64,000 bases of DNA, taken from contig NZ_CANMRL010000005.1 in the NCBI RefSeq assembly GCF_947500255.1, forward strand, positions 62,001 through 126,000, read 5' to 3'. Each line of letters starts with the position of its first letter. The first letter of the stretch is position 1. The DNA is from an uncultured Psychroserpens sp. GTDB lineage: Bacteria > Bacteroidota > Bacteroidia > Flavobacteriales > Flavobacteriaceae. The notes under the pieces were generated by a model that was given only the letters and a program-made list of their open reading frames with translations, ran no database searches and was not told where the DNA came from. Below, one piece after another: positions 32,783-41,578 of the stretch. A program made the translations under genes and the position numbers.

Positions 32783-32790
32783 CAAAAGTA
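32783..32790 (-). promoter_or_regulatory. -7 promoter element of the GT2 gene (leaderless)
   Basis: The minus strand reads TACTTTTG (TAnnTTTG), four bases from the GT2 ATG. A normal start point would fall on or next to the ATG. Confidence 0.45.
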
Positions 32791-32832
32791 CCATTTTAAC
32801 AAAACCTTAGCTAAATTAGTGGTAACAGATTG

Positions 32833-32840
32833 TAGTTTTG
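32833..32840 (+). promoter_or_regulatory. -7 promoter element of the M61 peptidase gene
   Basis: TAGTTTTG (TAnnTTTG), 41 bases before the ATG at 32882. Divergent from the GT2 promoter, 42 bases away. Confidence 0.45.
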
Positions 32841-32881
32841 TGCGTCAGATAAAAAATATCTGAAAAACAATTAACATTACG

Positions 32882-34771
32882 ATGAAAAAAATCCTATCAA
32901 TTTTTGCTACTAGTGCACTACTTGTAGCTTGTGGCTCTTCTAAGTCTTCGGTAAATGACTTAGCTACAGCAAATCCAATTTCAACATCTATCAACTTATC
33001 TGCAGTTACTGACGATAAAGCACCTGTGATTATAAACCCTGGACGATTCACCGAAGAGGTGGTGACGTACAGATTACCTAAGGTTGTCCAAGGAACGTAT
33101 TCTGTGAGTGACTTCGGAAAATATGTTGACGATTTTAAAGCATTTGACTACAACGGTAACGAAATGACTGTCGTTAAAGAAAATACGAATACTTGGACCA
33201 TTGCAAACGCAAAGGAACTTGATAAAATAGAGTATATGGTTAATGATACGTTCGATCAAGAAGTGAGTGGTGGTATTGGAGGAGATGTTCCTTTTTCACC
33301 AGCAGGAACAAATATTGAACCAGACAACTATGTATTAAATTTACACGGTTTTATAGGATATTTTGATTCTTTAAAAAATGCACAGTATACATTAGATGTT
33401 ACAGCTCCTGCTAATTTTGAGCGTACATCTGCTTTAGAAACTAGAAATACAACTTCAAGTTCTGACGGAACACAAATCACGACTTCATATTTTGCGCCAC
33501 GTTATTTTGACATCACTGATAATCCAATGATGTATGGTAAGTTAGATGTAGAAGAGTTCATGGTTGGCGATATTAAGATTGTATTGAGTGTATACTCTCC
33601 AAACAAAGTGCATAGTGCTGCGAGTATGAAAGAGACGGTTTACAAAATGATGGAGGCTCAAAAAGCATATTTAGGCGATGTCAACAGTACGCCACGTTAT
33701 GATATTTATTTATACCTGTCTGATGGTACTGAAAAAGCCCCTAAAGGATTTGGTGCGTTAGAACATCATACATCAACTGTTGTTGTGCTAGGTGAAAACT
33801 CATCTAAAGAGCAATTAGCAGCATCAATGACTGATGTGGTTGCACATGAGTTCTTTCACATTGTAACGCCACTTTCTGTACATTCTGAAGATGTGCATTA
33901 CTTTGATTATAATGATCCTACATTCTCAAAACATTTATGGATGTATGAAGGTGTGACCGAATATTTTGCACAGCATTTCCAGATTTATGAAGGTTTAGTA
34001 GATGCAGATACTTATTATGCTACAATGAATCAAAAAATCCAAGTATCTAAAAATATGGATGATTCGATGAGTTTTACTACAATGAGTGAAAACGTACTCG
34101 AAGAACCTTATGCAACTAATTATTACAATGTTTATATGAAAGGTGCTTTGATTGGTATGTGTATTGATATTTTAATGCGTGAAGAAAGTGATGGAAATAG
34201 GAGTATGTTGTCATTAATGAAAGAGCTATCTGCTAAGTATGGAAAAGAAAAACCTTTTGTTGATGATAATATCATTGCAGAAATTACTGAGATGACCTAT
34301 CCTTCTGTGGGTGAGTTTTTAAATACTCACGTTGTAGGTGGAACACCAATAGATTATTCAAAGTTCTTTGAAAGAGTAGGATTAACATTTGGTGAAAAAC
34401 GAGTGCCTACAAGTTACATTCAAAGTGGATCAGGTTTTATTTTTGGTGCAAATCAGGAAAAAGGAGAGATCTTCTTTTCTGAAGGTGTAAAAAACAATAG
34501 TTTTTGGGCAGATCAAGGTGTGATGCCAAATGATATCATTAAAACTGTAAATGGTGAAGCCTTAACAATGCAGAATGCACAAGCAATGCTTGGTGCTATG
34601 TACCAATGGAAAGAAGGCGATGATATCAAAGTTGTATTAGAACGTGATGGTGAGGAAGTTGTAGTCGAGGCTAAATTAGTCCCGTCATTTACGACATCTC
34701 GCAGCATTATAGAAGCTGAAAATGCGACAGATGCTCAGATAAATACAAGAAAGGCTTGGTTAAAAGGTTAA
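32882..34771 (+). CDS. M61-family aminopeptidase lipoprotein with PDZ domain
   Basis: A 629-residue protein with a lipoprotein signal (ALLVACGSS), an N-terminal M61 beta domain, a gluzincin catalytic domain with His322-Glu-Phe-Phe-His326 and downstream EGVTEYFA, and a C-terminal PDZ domain (WADQGVMPNDIIKTVNGEAL, about residues 530-620). M61 enzymes (glycyl aminopeptidase type) remove N-terminal residues; the PDZ domain recognises C-termini or regulates access. The lipid anchor places it in the envelope, possibly on the cell surface. It stands alone, with its own promoter and a perfect palindromic terminator. Confidence 0.9.
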   Translation: MKKILSIFATSALLVACGSSKSSVNDLATANPISTSINLSAVTDDKAPVIINPGRFTEEVVTYRLPKVVQGTYSVSDFGKYVDDFKAFDYNGNEMTVVKENTNTWTIANAKELDKIEYMVNDTFDQEVSGGIGGDVPFSPAGTNIEPDNYVLNLHGFIGYFDSLKNAQYTLDVTAPANFERTSALETRNTTSSSDGTQITTSYFAPRYFDITDNPMMYGKLDVEEFMVGDIKIVLSVYSPNKVHSAASMKETVYKMMEAQKAYLGDVNSTPRYDIYLYLSDGTEKAPKGFGALEHHTSTVVVLGENSSKEQLAASMTDVVAHEFFHIVTPLSVHSEDVHYFDYNDPTFSKHLWMYEGVTEYFAQHFQIYEGLVDADTYYATMNQKIQVSKNMDDSMSFTTMSENVLEEPYATNYYNVYMKGALIGMCIDILMREESDGNRSMLSLMKELSAKYGKEKPFVDDNIIAEITEMTYPSVGEFLNTHVVGGTPIDYSKFFERVGLTFGEKRVPTSYIQSGSGFIFGANQEKGEIFFSEGVKNNSFWADQGVMPNDIIKTVNGEALTMQNAQAMLGAMYQWKEGDDIKVVLERDGEEVVVEAKLVPSFTTSRSIIEAENATDAQINTRKAWLKG

Positions 34772-34793
34772 ATCAAATAATCTTTATAATCAT

Positions 34794-34833
34794 AAAAAAA
34801 GCTGATAAATAGTACTATTTATCAGCTTTTTTT
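34794..34833. terminator. Perfect 40-bp palindromic terminator
   Basis: AAAAAAAGCTGATAAATAGT (34794-34813) is followed with no loop by its exact reverse complement ACTATTTATCAGCTTTTTTT (34814-34833). Central bases must unpair to form a loop. It separates the M61 gene from the converging ORF at 34843 and terminates both strands. Confidence 0.85.
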
Positions 34834-34842
34834 ATTAAACCG

Positions 34843-35121
34843 CTATCCAATTATAAAATTTTCAAATTTTCTGATAGAATCGAAAAACAATTTTTTATCA
34901 GAATTGGATTGGTATGTTAGTTCAAACGTAATTGAGTTATTCAGAAAATTATATGAGAAATTTATTGGTACAAGCTTGTCTTCTAATTCAATAAACATGA
35001 GCACAGTATTTATAGCGTTTTGCACATCATTTTTATTCTCAATAGTTAAATTTTTAAACCCCATTTTGTTAGAAAAAACAGACTTAAGTTGAGATTTCTT
35101 TAATTTAAAAGAATATTTCAT
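34843..35121 (-). CDS. Small hypothetical protein
   Basis: A 92-residue protein with no signal or membrane segment and an even mix of Lys, Asn and Phe (MGFKNLTIENKNDVQNAI; LTYQSNSDKKLFFDS). Promoter and terminator bracket it exactly, which supports a real gene. No family recognised. Confidence 0.55.
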   Translation of the reverse strand: MKYSFKLKKSQLKSVFSNKMGFKNLTIENKNDVQNAINTVLMFIELEDKLVPINFSYNFLNNSITFELTYQSNSDKKLFFDSIRKFENFIIG

Positions 35122-35152
35122 TTTGGTTAATTTTAGATTAGCTAGGGGTATA

Positions 35153-35160
35153 CAAATATA
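35153..35160 (-). promoter_or_regulatory. Candidate promoter of the small hypothetical gene
   Basis: The minus strand reads TATATTTG (35153-35160, TAnnTTTG); a TTTG on the minus strand (35178-35181) lies 17 bases upstream within the end of the next gene. Confidence 0.4.
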
Positions 35161-35166
35161 GAAAAT

Positions 35167-35931
35167 TTAAAAGCCTTCAAAAACCCCTAACCCAAATAAT
35201 GCAAAATCATACTTCACGGGATCATTGGAATCTAATTTCCTTAAGGCTGTATCAAGTTCAAGTAACGCTTTTCCATCGTTTTGTTTTCGCTTGAGAAGCT
35301 TTAATTTTCTAGCTACATTTCCTGAGTGTACGTCTAAAGGGCAAGAGAGTAATGCAGGAGATATGCTGTTCCAAATACCAAAGTCTACACCATTATTGTC
35401 CTGTCTTGCCATCCATCGTAAATACATATTGATACGTTTAGCTGCCGAGTTCTTTAGTGGGTCACTCACATGCTTTTTAGTACGCTCTAAATGTTTTATT
35501 TCGAAAAAGACGGATTTGAATCTATGGATTGCCAACTGAAGGTTGTTGTTTTCAATACTTGTTGAGAACACAGCTTCTAAGCCGTCATGATTGTTGTAGA
35601 TATGCTTTAAGCTTTTTACAAACTGAACAAAATCTAAACCATTAAATGTGCGATGTACAAAACCACCTAATTTCTCCAAATCTGATTCACTATGATTCTT
35701 GATAAAATCGTAAGGCGCTTGGTCAAGTAATGCCATCATTCTATTAGCATTATTGATAATACTTTTACGGTTTCCCCAAGCTATAGTAGCTGTTAGAAAT
35801 CCTGAAATTTCAATATCTTCTTTTTTTGAAAACTGATGAGGGACTTGAATAGGGTCGCTTTCAATGAATCGCGGATGATTGTATTGTTCAACTTTAGCGT
35901 CTAAAAATTCTTTAAGTTCTTTTTTATTCAA
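35167..35931 (-). CDS. TIGR02757/DUF2400 family protein
   Basis: A 254-residue protein matching the TIGR02757 (DUF2400) pattern: DPIQVPHQFSKKEDIEISGFLTATIAWGNRKSI near the N-terminus, FVHRTFNGLDF, and the C-terminal SPALLSCPLDVHSGNVARKLKLL with the Asp-His segment. The fold is thought to relate to helix-hairpin-helix DNA glycosylases of the AGOG group, so a nucleic-acid role is possible; this is family memory. The start is a TTG at 35931, the only start before the conserved N-terminus and 22 bases after its -7 element. Function unknown. Confidence 0.82.
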   Translation of the reverse strand: MNKKELKEFLDAKVEQYNHPRFIESDPIQVPHQFSKKEDIEISGFLTATIAWGNRKSIINNANRMMALLDQAPYDFIKNHSESDLEKLGGFVHRTFNGLDFVQFVKSLKHIYNNHDGLEAVFSTSIENNNLQLAIHRFKSVFFEIKHLERTKKHVSDPLKNSAAKRINMYLRWMARQDNNGVDFGIWNSISPALLSCPLDVHSGNVARKLKLLKRKQNDGKALLELDTALRKLDSNDPVKYDFALFGLGVFEGF

Positions 35932-35953
35932 ATGATTACGACTTTAATACATA

Positions 35954-35984
35954 CAAATTTACATTACTTTAATAGTTGTTGCAA
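35954..35984 (-). promoter_or_regulatory. Promoter of the TIGR02757 gene
   Basis: Minus strand TAAATTTG (35954-35961) with TTG (35982-35984) 20 bases upstream. The -33 region overlaps that of the divergent lipoprotein gene. Confidence 0.5.
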
Positions 35985-36006
35985 TAGTTTAGAATTGCTA
36001 ATTTTG
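35976..36006 (+). promoter_or_regulatory. Promoter of the lipoprotein gene at 36025
   Basis: TAATTTTG (35999-36006) with TTG (35976-35978) 20 bases upstream; the start codon follows 18 bases after the -7. Confidence 0.5.
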
Positions 36007-36024
36007 TGGGTATAACCTAATATT

Positions 36025-36480
36025 ATGAAAACATCAGTCTACTTAGCCTTATTATGTGTGTTCACATTAATCTCTTGCCAACGTGTAAAAGATAAAACTC
36101 AAGAAACCATTAATGCAGGAGGAGAAGCTGTAGGAAAATCGGCTACCGAATTTATTGAAGGAGTTTCGGAAGGAATAGATAAAACCTTAGAGGTAAAAAT
36201 AGCTATGTCTTCAGATTTGAAGGCCAGTGGTTTAAGTACAGGTAAGTACTCAATATCTAATAACCCACAAGGAGGTAAAGACAACTTACTTACACTATAT
36301 ATTATTTTTGATCAGGATTTTAAGGACATTATTTACGTGAAGGCTTTTGACAAGAATGGACTTGAAACAGGACGTGCTAAACTAGAAGTAGAAGGTAAAA
36401 AAGGAGAAGCAAATTATTATGATTTTACTTTTGGGAAGCGTGTTGAAATCGAATATCGAAGTAAGATTGTTGTGGAGTAA
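36025..36480 (+). CDS. Hypothetical lipoprotein
   Basis: A 151-residue protein with a lipobox signal (LCVFTLISCQ, Cys18), then a helix with repeated Glu/Gly (GGEAVGKSATEFIEGVSEGIDKT) and a beta-rich domain (LTLYIIFDQDFKDIIYVKAFDKNG). Envelope-located. No family recognised; single gene with its own promoter, divergent from TIGR02757. Confidence 0.65.
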   Translation: MKTSVYLALLCVFTLISCQRVKDKTQETINAGGEAVGKSATEFIEGVSEGIDKTLEVKIAMSSDLKASGLSTGKYSISNNPQGGKDNLLTLYIIFDQDFKDIIYVKAFDKNGLETGRAKLEVEGKKGEANYYDFTFGKRVEIEYRSKIVVE

Positions 36481-36526
36481 AGTTATCTAACTATATTAGA
36501 GTTGGATAAAAACAGTAAGACTATAG

Positions 36527-37189
36527 TTACCCAACAATTTTCCCGTCAACCATGGTTAGTTTTCTATCTGCCATGTTTGCTAATTCCTCATTATGCGTTA
36601 CAATAACAAAGGTTTGACCAAACTCATCACGAAGTTTAAAAAAGAGGTTGTGTAAATTTTCAGCAGATTCGCTATCTAGGTTACCAGATGGTTCATCGGC
36701 AAAAATCAAACTTGGATTATTTACCAATGCTCTGGCTACAGCTACACGTTGCTGTTCACCACCAGAAAGCTCATTGGGTTTGTGATCATAGCGATGGGAT
36801 AACCCTAAAAAGTCCAATAATTCTTTTGCACGTGTTTCGGCTTCATGCTGAGATTTTCCGAAGATAAAAGCTGGAATACATACATTTTCTAAAGCTGTGA
36901 ACTCTGGTAATAACTGATGAAACTGGAAGATAAAACCAATGTGCTCATTTCTAAATTTGGCCAGAGCCTTGTCTGCCAATTGCGGAATAGATACATTATT
37001 AATTACAAGCTCACTCGAGTTATTTGTACTTATCTGATCTAAAGTACCAATGATTTGGAGTAACGTTGTTTTTCCTGCGCCAGAAGCACCAACTATAGAT
37101 ACAACTTCTCCTTTATTAATATCAAGATCCACACCTTTTAAAACATGCAGATCTCCATAATATTTATGAATGTTTTTTGCTTTGATCAT
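36527..37189 (-). CDS. lolD: ABC transporter ATPase (LolD-type)
   Basis: A 220-residue ABC ATPase of the MacB/LolD group: Walker [11 protein letters not shown]-loop FQFHQLL, signature LSGGEQQRV, Walker [10 protein letters not shown] with D-loop SGNLD, and the H-switch IVTHN. LolD powers LolCE, which hands outer-membrane lipoproteins to LolA. Several lipoproteins are encoded in this window, but no lolC/lolE is adjacent, so the pairing is inferred. It lies 50 bases from the DUF5916 gene on the same strand and has no promoter motif that I could find. Confidence 0.85.
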   Translation of the reverse strand: MIKAKNIHKYYGDLHVLKGVDLDINKGEVVSIVGASGAGKTTLLQIIGTLDQISTNNSSELVINNVSIPQLADKALAKFRNEHIGFIFQFHQLLPEFTALENVCIPAFIFGKSQHEAETRAKELLDFLGLSHRYDHKPNELSGGEQQRVAVARALVNNPSLIFADEPSGNLDSESAENLHNLFFKLRDEFGQTFVIVTHNEELANMADRKLTMVDGKIVG

Positions 37190-37238
37190 CCTATTGAAAT
37201 GAACTTCGAAAATACCATTTTAAAATGAGAAATGATAA

Positions 37239-39749
37239 TTATAGTACTTGTTGTGAAGTAGAATTTGAAGCTCGTGATAAACGACTTAACTTCTCTGCGT
37301 TTCTGTCTCTCTTTTTAAAGATTTGTTTGATACCACTATAATCAATAAAATATTGCAGTCTCAACGATAAGATATGTTGCATGTCTTGATCTAATAAATT
37401 ATTAAGACTATCCACAAAACTATCATCAGAATTTGTATTGGAGTTGAATAATTGATTTCTGTAAAGCGCTGTTAAGAAGCTACCTGGCGCAAATTGCCAT
37501 GAGTAACTCAAATCTATATTCCATGTGCTAAAGTTTACATTTGAATCGCCTAAGCCTAAGTCTTCAAAACTGTCATCAGACTGTAAGAGTCTACCATTGT
37601 CTTGTAAGAAAAATGGGTTAGCATCATAATGTACTGTGGTCCAATAATTTCTAAATGTCAGGTTTAGTGAATTAAATGGATTAAAATTATAACTTCCTGA
37701 AACACTATTGGTAATTGTTTTTTGGTCGCGTTCACCAAAAACAATTTCATTATCCAAATTATTAGAGTTATTAGCATAACCTCTATCATTTAATTCATTT
37801 TGATAATCAAAAGAGTAGGACACCAAGAACTTATCATTAAATTGAAATCTAGGACTTATACCAAACCATAGCGTTGAATAATCGGTTCTAACATCTTCAA
37901 ACATTAAGGCTCCTCCAACATTAGCATCAATTGCAAACGGTTTATTATAATTAGTAGAGATCCAAACGTTTCCATTTACACGATCTTCATAAATAAAGAA
38001 ACGCTTGTTTGCAAAATCACGGGGTTCGAAAAAATCAAATTGTTTACCCATTTGATAGTTGAGATTTCCACCAAAGGCCATTAGTGTCTTTTTCGTATTA
38101 CCAAATACATTTATACCTGCATTCTGACCAGTAAATGTGCTAGGTCTGTATAAACGTCTATAGTTATACCAACCATTTATTCTAAATTGATTCAGTTTTT
38201 CTGTTGCTTCAAAAATCTGATAAGAAGCGTCGACACCAAAATTGTTAAGGTTATTTCTAAAATTAAGCCCTAAATCGTTAATATTAAATTCTTCATCAGA
38301 AAACCTATGATCAAAGCTATATCTTACTTTTCCATGTGACTTTCTTATGAGGAAAAAAGAGCTCAAGCCAGTTTCAGTACCAGTGGAAAGGTTACGATTA
38401 CTCATCTTTACATCTGCTCTAATATTATAAGTGTTTCGTTTATTAAAAATATTACCAACTAAAGCCGTGACGTTAGCATCTCTAAAGCTACCTTCCCGTA
38501 GTACATTAGTATTTACGATTCCTATTGACGAGTTTCCATTGAATTGTTGATCAAGCACAACAATGTTATAATTCGTGAATGGTTCTACTGTTTCCTTTCT
38601 AATTTCACCAGTAACATTGTTTCTAATTGATGCATCGGTTTTTTCGGTAATAGCATTAAAGAAACCTATTCCTAATCCGTTTTTTGTACGTCCTGAAACT
38701 TTAACCGCATTTAAAACTTTAACTTCATTTGGATAATCTACAAGTTCTTCATCCTCTGCAAGGTCTACACTTCCAGTTGGTGCGCTTCCAACACGTCTGG
38801 AAAAAAACAGATTACCTTTACTAAATAGGTCAACACCCTCAGTGAAGAATTGTCTTTGCTCACTAAAAGTTTGTTCAAATGGTCCTAGGTTAAGGCTTAG
38901 ATTATCAAAGCCAGCTTGACTAAAATCTGGTATAAGTGTAGCATCTAAAGTAATATTTTCGGTAATACCATATTTCACATCCATACCAAGATTGAATTGA
39001 GGTCTAGCCATATTATCAAAAACCGTTGAGGCAAAAGGGTATAAATTGAGTCGAACAGGAGGGTGGATGTCCTTTATTCCTTTGAGCTCACCATGATAAA
39101 GACCTATATTACCTTTGGTAACATCTAAGGGATTCCATGTGTACTGTTCATTGTTTCGTCTAAATCGTCTATGAAACTGAAGTCCCCATGTTTCAACATC
39201 AGTAGAAAAACGTAAAGCCCGATATGGTATTTTCATTTCTACAGACCATCCGTCATCATTTATTTTAACTGCGCTATCCCAAACAGCATTCCAACTAAAG
39301 TCTTCACCACTATTAGGGTTTGCCACAGCATCTGCTTGTGTTCCAGAGCTAAAAACGAAAAATTCGGTATCGTTTTGTGCGTCATTATTAGGATTGAGAA
39401 CGATTAAGAAAAAATCGGATTGCCCAAAATTATCGCGACTAGTAAACTGTTTTGATATTAAACTTGGGTCATCGTACATATAAGCACTAACATAAATCCC
39501 TGTATCATCATAGGCCAACTTTACAATAGTTTTTATGTCTTCGGTTGCAGTTTTACCCATGTCTGGTCTAAACTGTATGAAATCGGTAGCTATATCGGCA
39601 TCTTCCCATACTTTGTCATCTAAAACACCATCAATCTTTGGTGCAATGTTTGTTCGTTTAATCTGAAGTTGTTTTTTGGGTATTGTGTCTTGACTATGCG
39701 AATAACTAATGGAAAGTATTAATATGAGAAGCAGTAAGCGGATTTTCAT
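37239..39749 (-). CDS. DUF5916 outer-membrane protein with carbohydrate-binding-like N-terminus
   Basis: An 836-residue protein with a signal peptide (LLLLILILSISYSHSQ), then a CBM9-like beta-sandwich (NIAPKIDGVLDDKVWEDADIA ... AYDDTGIYVSAYMYDDP) and a long beta-barrel-like remainder with alternating aromatic strands to the C-terminus. This is the DUF5916 architecture widely seen in Bacteroidota, thought to be an outer-membrane or surface protein; function unknown. The CBM9-like part suggests sugar recognition (inference). It ends in SRASNSTSQQVL. Single gene with a candidate promoter. Confidence 0.82.
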   Translation of the reverse strand: MKIRLLLLILILSISYSHSQDTIPKKQLQIKRTNIAPKIDGVLDDKVWEDADIATDFIQFRPDMGKTATEDIKTIVKLAYDDTGIYVSAYMYDDPSLISKQFTSRDNFGQSDFFLIVLNPNNDAQNDTEFFVFSSGTQADAVANPNSGEDFSWNAVWDSAVKINDDGWSVEMKIPYRALRFSTDVETWGLQFHRRFRRNNEQYTWNPLDVTKGNIGLYHGELKGIKDIHPPVRLNLYPFASTVFDNMARPQFNLGMDVKYGITENITLDATLIPDFSQAGFDNLSLNLGPFEQTFSEQRQFFTEGVDLFSKGNLFFSRRVGSAPTGSVDLAEDEELVDYPNEVKVLNAVKVSGRTKNGLGIGFFNAITEKTDASIRNNVTGEIRKETVEPFTNYNIVVLDQQFNGNSSIGIVNTNVLREGSFRDANVTALVGNIFNKRNTYNIRADVKMSNRNLSTGTETGLSSFFLIRKSHGKVRYSFDHRFSDEEFNINDLGLNFRNNLNNFGVDASYQIFEATEKLNQFRINGWYNYRRLYRPSTFTGQNAGINVFGNTKKTLMAFGGNLNYQMGKQFDFFEPRDFANKRFFIYEDRVNGNVWISTNYNKPFAIDANVGGALMFEDVRTDYSTLWFGISPRFQFNDKFLVSYSFDYQNELNDRGYANNSNNLDNEIVFGERDQKTITNSVSGSYNFNPFNSLNLTFRNYWTTVHYDANPFFLQDNGRLLQSDDSFEDLGLGDSNVNFSTWNIDLSYSWQFAPGSFLTALYRNQLFNSNTNSDDSFVDSLNNLLDQDMQHILSLRLQYFIDYSGIKQIFKKRDRNAEKLSRLSRASNSTSQQVL

Positions 39750-39823
39750 TTTATATTGATTGATGATTAGTGGCTGATTAACATATAGACACTAGAATTT
39801 TTTATTTGTTACAGTTAGGGGTA

Positions 39824-39831
39824 CAAATCTA
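39824..39831 (-). promoter_or_regulatory. Candidate -7 promoter element of the DUF5916 gene
   Basis: Minus strand TAGATTTG (TAnnTTTG), 74 bases before the start codon at 39749. The remaining intergenic sequence to 39965 is AT-rich with no hairpin I can support. Confidence 0.4.
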
Positions 39832-39965
39832 CCCATGCAAATCGCTCGATTTTCATAAGTAAACGTTAAAAAGGTTAGCTTACTGTTAATCTTTTGATAA
39901 TAGAATATTAAAATTTTGTCTGATTTTTTTTACTTACATTTAATAAAATTTAATTCTGATATACG

Positions 39966-40562
39966 ATGCCTTACCAAAAATTTGAGGAATATAATATTCA
40001 AGTTACTGATGATGTTAAACAGCGTTATGAGCAAATAATTGAAGAATTAGGTGAAGATACGAAGCGTGAAGGACTCTTAAAAACGCCTGAACGTGCTTCT
40101 AAAGCCATGCAGTTTTTAACGCAAGGTTATAATCAAGATGCTGCCGAAATATTAAAGAGTGCCATGTTTAAGGAATCTTATAATGAAATGGTGATTGTGA
40201 AAGATATTGAGTTGTATTCGCTATGTGAGCATCACATTTTACCTTTTTTTGGAAAAGCTCATATTGCCTATATTCCTAACGGACATATCGTTGGGTTGAG
40301 TAAATTGCCTAGAATTGTTGATGTATTTGCTAGACGTTTGCAAGTGCAAGAGCGTTTAACCGAACAGATCTTAGATTGTATTAACGATACATTGAAACCT
40401 GAAGGCGTTGCCGTCGTTATTGAGGCATCCCATATGTGTATGATGATGCGTGGTGTACAGAAACAAAATTCTACAACAACTACATCTGGATTTCGTGGTG
40501 CTTTTAAAAATATGGAAACTCGAACTGAGTTTTTAAAACTTATTAGTGAAAAACTGTCATAA
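39966..40562 (+). CDS. folE: GTP cyclohydrolase I
   Basis: A 198-residue homodecameric zinc enzyme that turns GTP into dihydroneopterin triphosphate, the first step of folate (and pterin) synthesis. Zinc and active-site residues are visible in [14 protein letters not shown] and in [12 protein letters not shown]. The length and the N-terminal helix ([17 protein letters not shown]) are standard. The downstream small membrane gene starts 54 bases later and may be co-transcribed. Start ATG 39966 is the only suitable one. Confidence 0.97.
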   Translation: MPYQKFEEYNIQVTDDVKQRYEQIIEELGEDTKREGLLKTPERASKAMQFLTQGYNQDAAEILKSAMFKESYNEMVIVKDIELYSLCEHHILPFFGKAHIAYIPNGHIVGLSKLPRIVDVFARRLQVQERLTEQILDCINDTLKPEGVAVVIEASHMCMMMRGVQKQNSTTTTSGFRGAFKNMETRTEFLKLISEKLS

Positions 40563-40615
40563 CTTGTGTTTTGGAACACTATTTGCTTTATTACAAGTGA
40601 ATTACAAACATAATT

Positions 40616-40900
40616 ATGACATTAGAAAACATTTCAAAACACAAAAAACTAGCGTTAAGTCTTCTCTTTGATGCCTTAGGCTATCTTTCATTTATATTTC
40701 TACCTTTTGATTTTATTTGGGCTCCAGCTTCGGCTTGGTTAATGACCAAATTGTATAAAGGCAAAAAAGGAAAAATTGCGGCTGTAATATCATTTGTAGA
40801 AGAAGCTTTACCTTTTATGGACGTTATTCCAACGTTTACTTTAATGTGGATTTACACGTATGTGTTTAGTAAAGAGAAAACAGCAATAATAGAAGCGTAA
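40616..40900 (+). CDS. Small conserved membrane protein
   Basis: A 94-residue protein with two or three hydrophobic segments (ALSLLFDALGYLSFIFLPFDF, FTLMWIYTYVF) and a basic loop (MTKLYKGKKGKIA). The conserved-looking SFVEEALPFMDVIPTFTLMW suggests a family; I cannot name it. It follows folE on the same strand and ends at a strong terminator. Confidence 0.68.
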   Translation: MTLENISKHKKLALSLLFDALGYLSFIFLPFDFIWAPASAWLMTKLYKGKKGKIAAVISFVEEALPFMDVIPTFTLMWIYTYVFSKEKTAIIEA

Positions 40901-40902
40901 AT

Positions 40903-40938
40903 AAAAATCCCTTTCAAACTAATGAAAGGGATTTTTTA
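40903..40938. terminator. Terminator after folE and the small membrane gene
   Basis: AAAAATCCCTTTCA (40903-40916) pairs perfectly with TGAAAGGGATTTTT (40923-40936) over six bases; T runs on both strands make it bidirectional, also serving the minus-strand gene ending at 40956. Confidence 0.88.
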
Positions 40939-40955
40939 ATTTTTGCAAGTAGTGC

Positions 40956-41522
40956 TTATTGCACTGTAACAGGGAATGTCCCTTCAATATCTGTCTCTCC
41001 ACCTGCATTAGTAATATCTCCATCACTTACACCTGCAGCATCTTTCATAGGCTCGTGACGTAATGTAATTGTAATATTTCCAGAACCAGCAGCACCTGTA
41101 GTTAAAGTGAATTCTAATCCTAAAGGATTACCATCTCCATCAAAATCTACATATGTAAATGTTGCAATACTGTTTGTCGCTTGGAAGAAAAATTGGTGTT
41201 CGTCATCTTCTCCTTGAATTTCTGGATTGACAGGCTCAGCTGGCGTTTCAGTTTCATTTAAAATTTCTAAACTACCATTATAAGTAGTTCCAGCAGCCAA
41301 GGGTCCTGAAACAGTTATAACAGGAGCATTAGGACCGTCACCATCTAAATCTCTTGTTTGTAAAGTAATTTCTGTTCCGCCTCCAACAGGCATTAAAGTT
41401 GCAGTTAGTGTTGTAATTACTTCTTCTTCATTTACAGGAGGAGGGTTGTCATCATCATTTGAGCATGAAGTAATTAATACTGCAGAGCATAAAACAAATG
41501 CTAATATTTTTATTGTTTTCAT
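40956..41522 (-). CDS. Lipoprotein associated with the TonB receptor operon
   Basis: A 188-residue lipoprotein (signal ILAFVLCSAVLITSCSN, lipobox TSC) from ATG 41522; the ORF track adds ten codons. The mature chain is acidic and beta-rich, with two Asp-rich loops (RDLDGDGPNAP and VDFDGDGNPLG) like calcium loops, and a C-terminal strand region rich in Gly and Thr. Such proteins are sometimes auto-named 'type 1 periplasmic binding fold'. It is the last gene of the operon, 56 bases after the TonB-dependent receptor. Probably a surface partner of the receptor; inferred from position. Confidence 0.72.
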   Translation of the reverse strand: MKTIKILAFVLCSAVLITSCSNDDDNPPPVNEEEVITTLTATLMPVGGGTEITLQTRDLDGDGPNAPVITVSGPLAAGTTYNGSLEILNETETPAEPVNPEIQGEDDEHQFFFQATNSIATFTYVDFDGDGNPLGLEFTLTTGAAGSGNITITLRHEPMKDAAGVSDGDITNAGGETDIEGTFPVTVQ

Positions 41523-41578
41523 TGTTTCTAATTTTAAATTTTTGATAATCATTGTAATATGTTTTTGAATATTTTTTG

